This document shows positions 9,122-16,763 of a stretch of 64,000 bases of DNA, piece by piece. Positions within the stretch are counted from its first letter, which is position 1. The number at the start of each line of letters is the position of its first letter. This DNA is from Hydrogenophaga sp. (lineage in GTDB: Bacteria; Pseudomonadota; Gammaproteobacteria; Burkholderiales; Burkholderiaceae_C): contig NZ_SDDV01000003.1 of the NCBI RefSeq assembly GCF_014773545.1, positions 1-64,000 of the forward strand, in the 5' to 3' direction. Both the position numbers and the translations under genes were made by a program. The notes under the pieces were generated by a model. That model was not told where the DNA came from. It searched no databases and saw nothing but the letters and a program-made list of their open reading frames with translations.

Positions 9122-9943
9122 TCAGTGCGCCTGGGTTTCGCTCTGGCGCTGCAGCGACGGAATTTCCTCCGCCACCACGGTATCGGGATCGATGCCAAGC
9201 ACCAGACCAATCGGGTCGGGGTAGGTGTTGATCAGCAGTTCGCTGCGCATGGCCTGCTCTTCGGCACGGGCGCGCCAGGCGGCGATGTGAATGACGCCGG
9301 CAATCGGCTCATAAACTTCGTTGTCGAACGGCGCATTCTGGTGTTCGATGGCGTTGATCATGCGCTTGGGGAAATTCCAATCGCGCGCCAGCGCAGCCCC
9401 CACCTCGGCGTAGCTGTAGCCAAACAAGCCCTTTTCGGCCTTGGCGCGCTTGAGGTCTAGCATGGGCACACTGCGATCGAGGTCTATCATGGCCTCGGGC
9501 ATGCCCACGTGCATGACCAGCTCGCCAATGCAATGGATCAGACCGGCCGTGAAGGCGGTGTTTTCGTCGATTTTGATCGGCAGCGCAATGTAGCGCGCCA
9601 GGTTGGCGGTGTTGAGGCTGTAGCGCCAGAACTGATTCAGATTGACGCCACCGACGCGGTGAAAGCCTTCACCCAGCGAGGCGGCAATCACCAGCGCCCG
9701 CACCTTGATCAGGCCGAGCACGCTCATCGCGTCGCGCGCGGTGCAGACCGTGCGCGACAGGCCAAAAAAAGACGAATTGGCGGTTTTCAGCAAGCGCGCG
9801 GTCAACACCGGGTCGTCCTCGATGTAGGCCGCCACCAGCATCACGTCGACATCTTCCTTGTCGAAAGTCTCGATCAGTTTGCGCACCACCTTGGGCGCGG
9901 ACGGGAGCGCGTTGGGTTGCTTCAGAAGCTTTTCGAGTTGCAT
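9122..9943 (-). CDS. HDOD domain protein (first of tandem pair)
   Basis: 273 residues, almost entirely one HDOD domain (LPSAPKVVRKLIETF, DPVLTARLLKTANSSFF, LVIAASLGEGF, FTAGLIHCIGELVM). HDOD domains are catalytically degenerate relatives of HD phosphohydrolases, used in signalling and in bacterial regulation of motility, division or nucleotide messengers. No partner domain is attached. The ATG at 9943 (MQLEKLL) is preferred over an upstream TTG. A closely related HDOD gene lies immediately upstream on the same strand. Confidence 0.88.
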   Translation of the reverse strand: MQLEKLLKQPNALPSAPKVVRKLIETFDKEDVDVMLVAAYIEDDPVLTARLLKTANSSFFGLSRTVCTARDAMSVLGLIKVRALVIAASLGEGFHRVGGVNLNQFWRYSLNTANLARYIALPIKIDENTAFTAGLIHCIGELVMHVGMPEAMIDLDRSVPMLDLKRAKAEKGLFGYSYAEVGAALARDWNFPKRMINAIEHQNAPFDNEVYEPIAGVIHIAAWRARAEEQAMRSELLINTYPDPIGLVLGIDPDTVVAEEIPSLQRQSETQAH

Positions 9944-10037
9944 GATGAACCTGCCAGTCGCCAAGGGTTGAACAATTCGCCGTGTGCCTGAGTCTTCATC
10001 GTCGAGCAGGCGCCAGACTTGAGGGAATTTTCTGCCT

Positions 10038-10865
10038 TCATTCGGTGAAAGCAGCCAGCGCCTGCCCGGACGACCACTCGGACGGGTCTTTGCTGAGCAC
10101 GCTGTCGATGTCCAAGCCCAGTGTCAGTCCGACCCAGTCCGGGAAAGTAGCCGCCAGACCGTTGCTGTCGAGCTGGAGCTGTTCAGCCCGCGCGCGCCAC
10201 GAGGCCAGGTGCAGCACGGCGCCCAGCGTGTCGCAGGCCTGACCCTCGAAGGGTGCAACCTGATTTGCCAGCGCCGATACCAAGTCGGGTGGAAACTGCC
10301 ATTTTTCTATCAGTCTGGCGCCGACGTCAGCGTAAGAATAGCCAAAAACCGTCTTCTCGGCGCTGGCGCGCTGCAAGTCCAGCGAGGGCAGGCGCAGATC
10401 GAGCGACGCCACGGCGTCGGGCATGGCCATGTGCATCACCAAGTCGCCGATGGCGTGAATCAAACCGGCGGTGAAGGCATTGCCCTGATTCTGCCGCAGC
10501 ACGCCGGCGAGCGAGCGCGAAATATCGGCCACGCGCAGACTGTAACGCCAGAACTGCGGCAGATTCACCCCCGGCACATTCGTGAAGCTGGCGCCGAGTG
10601 CAGCGGCCATCACCAGCGAACGCACTTGCGTCAGGCCCAGCAAAGCCAGTGCCTCATCGGCGTTGCCGATTTGTCGACTGAGGCGAAAACAAGCTGAATT
10701 CGACAAGCGCAGCACGCGCGTGGTGAGGGCCGGGTCGCGGCCGATGAGCTCAGCGACACGCTTCGGACTGGGGTCTGGCCGACCCATTTCAGTCAACAGA
10801 TCCGACACGCTGCGCGGCATCGGCGGCAGCGCACGCGGGAAATTCAGCAGCTCCTGGAGGGTCAT
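10038..10865 (-). CDS. HDOD domain protein (second of tandem pair)
   Basis: 275 residues, paralogous to the HDOD gene downstream. The shared blocks are ALPPMPRSVSDLL, DPALTTRVLRLSNSACFRLSR, FWRYSLRVADISRSLAG and FTAGLIHAIGDLVMHMAMPDA. Both proteins end with a similar SWRARAEQ...PDWVGLTLGLDIDS segment, which suggests tandem duplication followed by divergence. The ATG at 10865 (MTLQELLNFP) is preferred to an upstream TTG. A regulatory or signalling role is expected, with no substrate visible. Confidence 0.87.
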   Translation of the reverse strand: MTLQELLNFPRALPPMPRSVSDLLTEMGRPDPSPKRVAELIGRDPALTTRVLRLSNSACFRLSRQIGNADEALALLGLTQVRSLVMAAALGASFTNVPGVNLPQFWRYSLRVADISRSLAGVLRQNQGNAFTAGLIHAIGDLVMHMAMPDAVASLDLRLPSLDLQRASAEKTVFGYSYADVGARLIEKWQFPPDLVSALANQVAPFEGQACDTLGAVLHLASWRARAEQLQLDSNGLAATFPDWVGLTLGLDIDSVLSKDPSEWSSGQALAAFTE

Positions 10866-10998
10866 GGCGAGCAATCGATCAGCCTGGGTTGGTCACTGTC
10901 CTGCTTATCGACGCCGCAGAGCTGAGCTTGAATGCCTTGGCCGCAGGTTCAGACAACGCTTGCCACTTGTTCGCAACTGGCCCATTGCCAGCCTCAAC

Positions 10999-11406
10999 TC
11001 AGTCGCGCACAAACAGCGTCACCAGCGGCTGATCGCCCACCGAGCGGCTGCGGTGGCCGTGCACAGCCGGGTCGAACACGGCGCCGGCTGGCAAGGTGTC
11101 GGCCGAATAGAAATGATCGCCCGGGCCGAACAACCGCACGCTGCCATCCTGCAAACCAATCTCCATCTGCCCTTGCAACACGAACAGCCACTGGGGCGTT
11201 GCGGTGCAATGAAACGTGCTGCAAAAGCCGACCGGGCTCTGGCGCAATTGACAAGCGCTGGCGGGCAGCAGCGGCGACAGGCGCGCGGCGGCGCTGCCCT
11301 CGCTCAGGGGCAGCATGTCGTGCCGAAAGCGGGCGCGGCCGTCGCTGTCGGTGAACAGCAGCACCCGGTGAAAAACCGGCGCACAGGAGTCGGCAGATGG
11401 ATTCAT
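10999..11406 (-). CDS. Small cupin-domain protein
   Basis: 135 residues with one cupin barrel. HCTATPQWLFVLQGQMEIGLQDG forms cupin motif 1 and LFGPGDHFYSAD forms part of motif 2. The expected metal-binding His/Glu set is only partly conserved, so it may bind a small ligand rather than act as an oxygenase. It is divergent from the MFS transporter gene, with only about 80 bases between their starts, so the two may share a control region. Its function is unknown. Confidence 0.78.
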   Translation of the reverse strand: MNPSADSCAPVFHRVLLFTDSDGRARFRHDMLPLSEGSAAARLSPLLPASACQLRQSPVGFCSTFHCTATPQWLFVLQGQMEIGLQDGSVRLFGPGDHFYSADTLPAGAVFDPAVHGHRSRSVGDQPLVTLFVRD

Positions 11407-11486
11407 GAGTGAAACGGGACGGCACGAGTGTTTGGCAGGCAACAGCATGGCATGATGCCAGCCACGCGTCTTGTGACTCACCGAAC

Positions 11487-12809
11487 GTGCTCGACATTCT
11501 CGCCCACAAAGTCTACCGGCACCTGTTTCTGGCGCAGGCGCTTGCCTTGCTGGGCACCGGGCTGGCCACCGTCGCCCTGAGCCTGCTCGCTTTTGACCTG
11601 GCAGGCGCGGATGCCGGGGCCGTGCTGGGCACGGCGCTGGCCATCAAAATGCTGGCCTACATCGGGGTGGCGCCGATTGCCGCTGCCCTGATCGAGCGGC
11701 TGCCGCGCCGCAAGGTGCTGGTGCTGCTCGACCTGGTGCGCGCGGCGCTGGCGCTGGCGCTGCCGTTCGTGACGCAGATCTGGCAGGTCTACGTGCTGAT
11801 CTTTTTGCTGCAGGCGGCCTCGGCGGCGTTCACGCCCGCCTTTCAGGCCACCGTCGTGAACGCGTTGCCCGACGAGCGCGACTACACCAAAGCGCTGTCG
11901 CTGTCGCGCCTGGCCTACGATCTGGAGAGCCTGCTCAGCCCCATGCTGGCGGCCCTGCTGTTGACGCTGGTGAGTTTTCACAGCCTGTTCGGTGGCACGG
12001 CGCTGGGCTTTTTGGCCTCGGCGGCGCTGCTGGTTTCGGTGCTGTTGCCGCCTGCGAGCGCTCCGACCAAGCGCGGCATCCTGGATCGCACCACCCGCGG
12101 GCTGCGCATTTATCTGGCCACGCCACGGCTGCAAGGCCTGCTGGCGCTCAATCTGGCCATTGCCGCCGGCGGCGCAATGGTGATCGTCAACACCGTGGTG
12201 CTGGTGCAGTCCGGGCTCGGGCTGACGCAGTCGGCCACCGCCTTTGCGCTGGCCAGCTTTGGCGCCGGCTCGATGCTGGTGGCCTTGGCACTGCCCAGCC
12301 TGCTTGAGCGCGTACCCGAGCGCCGCGCCATGCTCGCCGGCGCCAGTCTGACCGTGCTCGGCCTGCTCGCCGGCGGCCTGCTGGCAAGCAGTTTCGCGCT
12401 GCTGCTGGGGCTGTGGTTTGTGCTCGGCATGGGCTACTCGCTGGCACAGACACCGGCCGCGCGGCTGCTGCGCCGCTCCAGCGCCGAGGCCGATCGGCCG
12501 GCGCTATTTGCCGCCCAGTTTGCCCTCTCGCACGCCTGCTGGCTGCTGACTTACCCGCTGGCCGGCTGGCTGGGCGCGCAGTTCGGGCAAGCCGTGGTAT
12601 TTGCCACGCTGGCAGCCTTGGCCGCAGGCGCCGTGCTGCTGAGCCTGCGCCTGTGGCCCAAGAACGATCCGCTCGAAGTGCCGCACCGGCACGATGAGCT
12701 CGAACCCGGGCACCCGCACCTGGGGACGATCGCGCCGGGACAGGCCAGAGCGGACGAACATTCGCACGCCTTCGTGATTGACGACATGCACCCGCGTTGG
12801 CCGCGCTGA
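11487..12809 (+). CDS. MFS transporter with histidine-rich C-terminal tail
   Basis: About 440 residues from the GTG at 11487 (VLDILAHKVYRHLFLAQALALLGTG). An ATG at 11409 would add 26 unlikely residues and overlap the divergent cupin region. Repeated hydrophobic segments indicate 10-12 membrane helices, with the MFS loop motif LIERLPRRKVLVLLD after helices 2-3. The last ~45 residues are hydrophilic and rich in His and Asp (VPHRHDELEPGHPHLG, DEHSHAFVIDDMHP), as in some metal-exporting MFS proteins such as NreB. Metal efflux is a reasonable guess but unproven. Confidence 0.85.
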   Translation: MLDILAHKVYRHLFLAQALALLGTGLATVALSLLAFDLAGADAGAVLGTALAIKMLAYIGVAPIAAALIERLPRRKVLVLLDLVRAALALALPFVTQIWQVYVLIFLLQAASAAFTPAFQATVVNALPDERDYTKALSLSRLAYDLESLLSPMLAALLLTLVSFHSLFGGTALGFLASAALLVSVLLPPASAPTKRGILDRTTRGLRIYLATPRLQGLLALNLAIAAGGAMVIVNTVVLVQSGLGLTQSATAFALASFGAGSMLVALALPSLLERVPERRAMLAGASLTVLGLLAGGLLASSFALLLGLWFVLGMGYSLAQTPAARLLRRSSAEADRPALFAAQFALSHACWLLTYPLAGWLGAQFGQAVVFATLAALAAGAVLLSLRLWPKNDPLEVPHRHDELEPGHPHLGTIAPGQARADEHSHAFVIDDMHPRWPR

Positions 12810-12834
12810 ACGCAGTCGCGCGCCGATGCGCCGC

Positions 12835-14445
12835 TCAATCGGCCGCGAGCGGCAGGCGCTGGCGCTGCCTTTGCAGCAACTGGCTTCGCTGCTGCAGCGC
12901 CTGCTGCAGCCGACGGTCATGGCCATAGATGTCGCGGAAAAAGTAAATTCGCCCTTGCTCGACCCGTGCCGTCAGGTAAACGATCAGCACCGGCACCGGC
13001 TGGTTCAGGCGCACTTTTCTCATTTGCTCTGCGGCCAGGGCGGCCGCGATGCGCTGGCGCGTCCAGCCGGGCTGATCACCCAGCACGAACTGCACCAGCT
13101 CCAGCGGTTTTTCGACCCGAATGCAACCGCTGCTGAAATCGCGTCGGTCGCGCGCAAACAAATCGACCGCCGGCGTGTGGTGCAACAAGACGGTGTGGGG
13201 GTTGGGCAAGACGAGCTTGACGTCCCCCATGGCATTGTGCGGCCCCGGTCGCTGGCGCAAACGCAGTGAACCTTCGGCCACGGCGTCGAGCCGGGCCGCT
13301 GTCTTGGCCGCATCAACCCGGCCATCGGGCCACACGAAGTCAAAACCCATGCGGCTGAAATAGGTCGGGTCGCGGCGCATGCGCGGCACAATGTCGCGCC
13401 GCGCAATCGAGACCGGCACATGCCAGTACGGGCTGAATTCGACCACTTGGATGTCGGCATCGAACAACGGTGTGCGGGCGTCGCGCGCGCGTCCGACGAT
13501 CACGTTCATCTGCGTCTGCACCACGCTGCGGCCATCAATCACCAAGTAGCCGCGCAATACGAATTCCGGCACATTCACCACCACCATGCGCGGGCCCCAT
13601 TGCAGCGGCATCCAGCGCAGCCGCTCCAGCGCCAGCTCGATCTGGCGCACGCGCGCGGCCGGGCTCAGCTCGATCTGCGCCAGCGTGTTCGGGCCCAGCA
13701 CGCCGTCAACCAGCAGGCCATGCCGCGCCTGAAACGCGCGCACCGCCTGCACCAGCGCCCCCTGGTAGAGCAGCGTCTGCGCGTGTTCGGCCTGCGGCAC
13801 CGGGTCTGGCGAAGGCGGCAAATCGCCCAGCACGCGCAAGCGCTCGGCCAGCAGCGCCAGCCCGGCGTAGCTTTGTCCGGGCTTGAGCAACCCGAGGCGT
13901 CGCCCGGGCTTGGGCGGCAAGGCGGGCAAAGCCTGCTGCCAAGCCGGGTGCTGGCCGAGCGCGCGGTACTGCGCCAGCACGGCGCGCAGCTCCTGGTACT
14001 GCGGCAGGCGGGGCTGCGCCAGGCGCACCGCCTGCTCCAGGTCGCCAGCGGCAAGCGCCTTGCGCAGCAGCGGCATCGGGTCGAAGTCAGGGCGCTGCAA
14101 CGGACGAAAGTGCACGCCCAACAGGCGCGGATCAACCCGGCCCTGGTGCAGATCGCGCAGATAAAGCTGCATGGAGCGGGTCAGCGCCTGCTCCAGGTCG
14201 GGCCGCGCTGGCCGCGCTGGCGTGGCAGCCTGTGCGGCCAGCATCAGGGCGGCGCTGTGGTAGTCCTGCGGATCGAGCCCATGACTGGCGGCATCGCTGA
14301 GCAGGGCCAGCGCCTGCCAGGCGTGTGCCGTCGGGCGGCCATGGTCCAGCCAGCGCAGCTCCGATGCCGGCACGGCGGCACTGGCTGCGCACCAGCAACA
14401 AAGCAGCAGCAGGCCGGGCAGCCAATGGATTCGGATGGGTTTCAT
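12835..14445 (-). CDS. L,D-transpeptidase, YcbB/LdtD type
   Basis: 536 residues with an N-terminal signal peptide (IHWLPGLLLLCCWCAASAAVPA). A large scaffold region is followed by a peptidoglycan-binding repeat (AVRAFQARHGLLVDGVLGPNTLAQIE) and a YkuD catalytic domain. The active-site motif is HHTPAVDLFARDRRDFSSGCIRVE, with the catalytic Cys in SSGCIR. It forms 3-3 cross-links in periplasmic peptidoglycan or attaches proteins. It converges on the MFS gene and is divergent from maf. Confidence 0.92.
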   Translation of the reverse strand: MKPIRIHWLPGLLLLCCWCAASAAVPASELRWLDHGRPTAHAWQALALLSDAASHGLDPQDYHSAALMLAAQAATPARPARPDLEQALTRSMQLYLRDLHQGRVDPRLLGVHFRPLQRPDFDPMPLLRKALAAGDLEQAVRLAQPRLPQYQELRAVLAQYRALGQHPAWQQALPALPPKPGRRLGLLKPGQSYAGLALLAERLRVLGDLPPSPDPVPQAEHAQTLLYQGALVQAVRAFQARHGLLVDGVLGPNTLAQIELSPAARVRQIELALERLRWMPLQWGPRMVVVNVPEFVLRGYLVIDGRSVVQTQMNVIVGRARDARTPLFDADIQVVEFSPYWHVPVSIARRDIVPRMRRDPTYFSRMGFDFVWPDGRVDAAKTAARLDAVAEGSLRLRQRPGPHNAMGDVKLVLPNPHTVLLHHTPAVDLFARDRRDFSSGCIRVEKPLELVQFVLGDQPGWTRQRIAAALAAEQMRKVRLNQPVPVLIVYLTARVEQGRIYFFRDIYGHDRRLQQALQQRSQLLQRQRQRLPLAAD

Positions 14446-14505
14446 GGCGCAAGAAGAAGGCGCGCCATTTTCGGCGCACCCGATGAAAGCACCGAGAATA
14501 GCGGC

Positions 14506-15120
14506 ATGTCAAAACCCCTTACGTCCTGCCCCGAACACCCTGCGCGCACCCTGGTGCTGGGCTCCACGTCGCGCTACCGGCGCGAGCTGCTGGAGCGGCT
14601 GCGGCTGCCGTTTGACGTCATCGCGCCCCAGGTCGACGAAACGCCCCGGCCCGGCGAAGCTGCGGCCGACCTGGCCCTTCGACTGGCCCTGGCCAAGGCG
14701 CGCGACGTGGCGCAGCGCCAACCGCGCGCGCTGGTGATAGGCAGCGACCAAGTGGCCGACCTGAACGGCGAGCCGCTGGGCAAACCCGGCAGCCACGAGC
14801 GCGCCGCAGCCCAGTTGCGGCGCATGAGCGGGCAAACCGTGGTCTTTCAGACCGCGCTGGCGCTGGTCTGCCTGGAGTCCGGGTTCGAACAAAGCGAACT
14901 GGCCACCGTGCGCGTGCAGGTGCGAACGCTGGGCGAGGCCGAAATTGAGCGCTACCTGCGCGCCGAACAACCCTACGACTGCGCCGGCAGCGCCAAAAGC
15001 GAAGGGCTGGGCATTGCCCTGCTCGAGCGCATCGACAGCGACGACCCGACCGCGCTGATCGGCCTGCCGCTGATCCGCGTCTGCCGTCTGCTTCGTGCGG
15101 CCGGGCTGCAAATTCCATGA
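14506..15120 (+). CDS. maf: Maf-family nucleotide pyrophosphatase (YceF-like)
   Basis: 204 residues. The conserved blocks are LGSTSRYRRELLERL, DETPRPGE, IGSDQVADLNGEPLGKPG and DCAGSAKSEGLGIALLERI. The pattern is closest to the YceF subgroup, whose E. coli member hydrolyses 7-methyl-GTP as a house-cleaning enzyme. The stop overlaps the start of the following methyltransferase gene by four bases (ATGA), showing a two-gene unit. Confidence 0.9.
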   Translation: MSKPLTSCPEHPARTLVLGSTSRYRRELLERLRLPFDVIAPQVDETPRPGEAAADLALRLALAKARDVAQRQPRALVIGSDQVADLNGEPLGKPGSHERAAAQLRRMSGQTVVFQTALALVCLESGFEQSELATVRVQVRTLGEAEIERYLRAEQPYDCAGSAKSEGLGIALLERIDSDDPTALIGLPLIRVCRLLRAAGLQIP

Positions 15121-15914
15121 ACCCGCCGCCGCAACACGGCGCGCTCTACCTGGTGCCGACGCCGCTGGACTTTGGCTGCCCGACGCCACATCCGGCCCCG
15201 CTCGGCCAGTGGCTGCCGAGCGAAACCCTGGCCTGCGCCAGCCGTCTGACGCACTGGATCACGGAAAACGCCAAAAGCACACGCGCTTTTTTGAAGCGCG
15301 TGCAGGCAGAGACTGGGCTCGCAGCGCCACTGCAATCGCAGCACATGGTGGAATTGGCGCGCGCCGCGCACAAAGCGGGCGACCACGTCATCGACGCCGC
15401 CAGCGAGGCGCAAGCGCGCCTACTGCTGGCACCCGCCCTGCTCGGGAACGACATCGGCTTGGTCAGCGAAGCCGGCCTGCCCGCCATTGCCGACCCGGGC
15501 AGCTCGGTGGTGCGCGCCGCACATGCGCTCGGGCTGCGCGTGCTGCCGCTGGTCGGCCCGAGCGCGCTGCTGCTGGCACTGGCCGCCAGCGGCCTGAACG
15601 GGCAAAACTTTGCTTTCGTCGGCTACCTGCCGCAGGCTGCGCCCGCACGCGCGCAACGGCTGCGCGAGCTGCAAGCGCTGGCGCTGCAAACCGGGCAGAC
15701 CCAGCTCTTCATTGAAACGCCTTATCGCAACAGTGCCATGCTGCAAAGCCTGCTGCACACCCTGCAAGCGCACACCCGACTGGCGGTGTGTTGCGCGCTG
15801 ACGCTGCCCGAGCAAAGCTGCCGCAGTGCGCTGCTGAGCGATTGGAAAAAGAACCCGCACTGGCAGGGCGAGCTGCCGCTGCAAGCACCCGCGGTGTTTT
15901 TGCTGGGCCGCTGA
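15117..15914 (+). CDS. SAM-dependent methyltransferase, tetrapyrrole methylase (RsmI-like) family
   Basis: 265 residues related to RsmI, which 2'-O-methylates C1402 of 16S rRNA, but without the standard N-terminal GDI block. Visible motifs are LYLVPTPLDFG, IGLVSEAGLPAIADPGSSVVRAAHALGLRVLPLVGPSALLLALAASG and FVGYLP. It belongs to the shorter paralogue group often found after maf in Burkholderiales, so its substrate need not be rRNA. It overlaps maf by four bases. Confidence 0.83.
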   Translation: MNPPPQHGALYLVPTPLDFGCPTPHPAPLGQWLPSETLACASRLTHWITENAKSTRAFLKRVQAETGLAAPLQSQHMVELARAAHKAGDHVIDAASEAQARLLLAPALLGNDIGLVSEAGLPAIADPGSSVVRAAHALGLRVLPLVGPSALLLALAASGLNGQNFAFVGYLPQAAPARAQRLRELQALALQTGQTQLFIETPYRNSAMLQSLLHTLQAHTRLAVCCALTLPEQSCRSALLSDWKKNPHWQGELPLQAPAVFLLGR

Positions 15915-15955
15915 GCCAGCGAGCGGCCCCGATCACGTAGAATGTCAGCCCTGCT

Positions 15956-16029
15956 GCGGGTGTAGTTCAATGGCAGAACGGCAGCTTCCCAAGCTTCATA
16001 CGAGGGTTCGATTCCCTTCACCCGCTCCA
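15956..16029 (+). tRNA. tRNA-Gly (anticodon CCC)
   Basis: A full cloverleaf can be drawn over 74 bases. The acceptor GCGGGTG pairs with CACCCGC, and the D arm is GTTC/GAAC. The anticodon loop TTCCCAA gives anticodon CCC, the T arm is AGGG-TTCGATT-CCCT, and the 3' CCA is encoded. It closely follows the E. coli tRNA-Gly(CCC) sequence. The anticodon stem GCAGC/GCTTC contains one mismatch (C28-T42). Confidence 0.95.
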
Positions 16030-16082
16030 GCCGCCTGCTGCCCTACCCTGCTGCCCACGCTGCACCTTGAACGCCTGCGTCT

Positions 16083-16754
16083 TCAAACGCCCCGAGGCGG
16101 CGGCCAGATCACCCCGGCGTCGGTCAAGATGGCATCCAGCGGCACGTCATGCGCCTGCGCTCGCAACTGCGGCAGGTAGCCAAAGTCGTAGCCCAGGCCG
16201 ACCGTGAACGGCCTGGGGTTCAGGCTGGCCAGGGTGCGGTCATAAAAACCGCCACCGTAGCCCAGCCGATAGCCGCCCGGCCCAAAACCGACGCAGGGCA
16301 CGAAAATCAGCGTCGGCACCACGGCCTCGGTGTCCTTGGGCTTGGGAATGCCGTAGGCGTCTTCGTCCATCGGACAGCCGGGGTACCAGGTGTGAAAACT
16401 CAAGGTCTTGTGCACCTTGTTGACCACCGGCAGGCCAATGCGGCGCAAGCGCTGGGCGCTTTGGGCGTCTTCTTCCTGGCCGGCCTCCTGCCAGCGAAAC
16501 AGCGCCGGCAAGGGGTCGAATTCGGCCTTGATCGGCCAGTAAGCGCCGATGGTGGTGTCGGGCCGCCCGATCAACCAGACCCGCATGACGCGCTGCAACA
16601 AATCGTTTCGCCAGGCGCGGTCTGCCAGCAACTGGCGTTTTTTCACCAGCGCTAGCCGCCAGATGGTTTTTTGGCCCGCCAGCGCGGCATCTTCTAGCGC
16701 CGCCTGCGGGGCCGGATGGGAACTAGAGCCGTCTTTGTTGTCTTTGTTGTCCAT
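16083..16754 (-). CDS. 5-formyltetrahydrofolate cyclo-ligase
   Basis: 223 residues. It converts 5-formyl-THF to 5,10-methenyl-THF with ATP. The family signature is GPGGYRLGYGGGFYDRTLA near residue 175; other blocks are WPIKAEFDPLPLF-like and LPVVNKVHKTLSFHTWYPG. The N-terminus starts with an unusual hydrophilic repeat MDNKDNKDGSSS that is probably disordered. It is divergent from slt, with only nine bases between the start codons, so their 5' signals must overlap. Confidence 0.93.
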   Translation of the reverse strand: MDNKDNKDGSSSHPAPQAALEDAALAGQKTIWRLALVKKRQLLADRAWRNDLLQRVMRVWLIGRPDTTIGAYWPIKAEFDPLPALFRWQEAGQEEDAQSAQRLRRIGLPVVNKVHKTLSFHTWYPGCPMDEDAYGIPKPKDTEAVVPTLIFVPCVGFGPGGYRLGYGGGFYDRTLASLNPRPFTVGLGYDFGYLPQLRAQAHDVPLDAILTDAGVIWPPPRGV

Positions 16755-16763
16755 AATAGGCGC

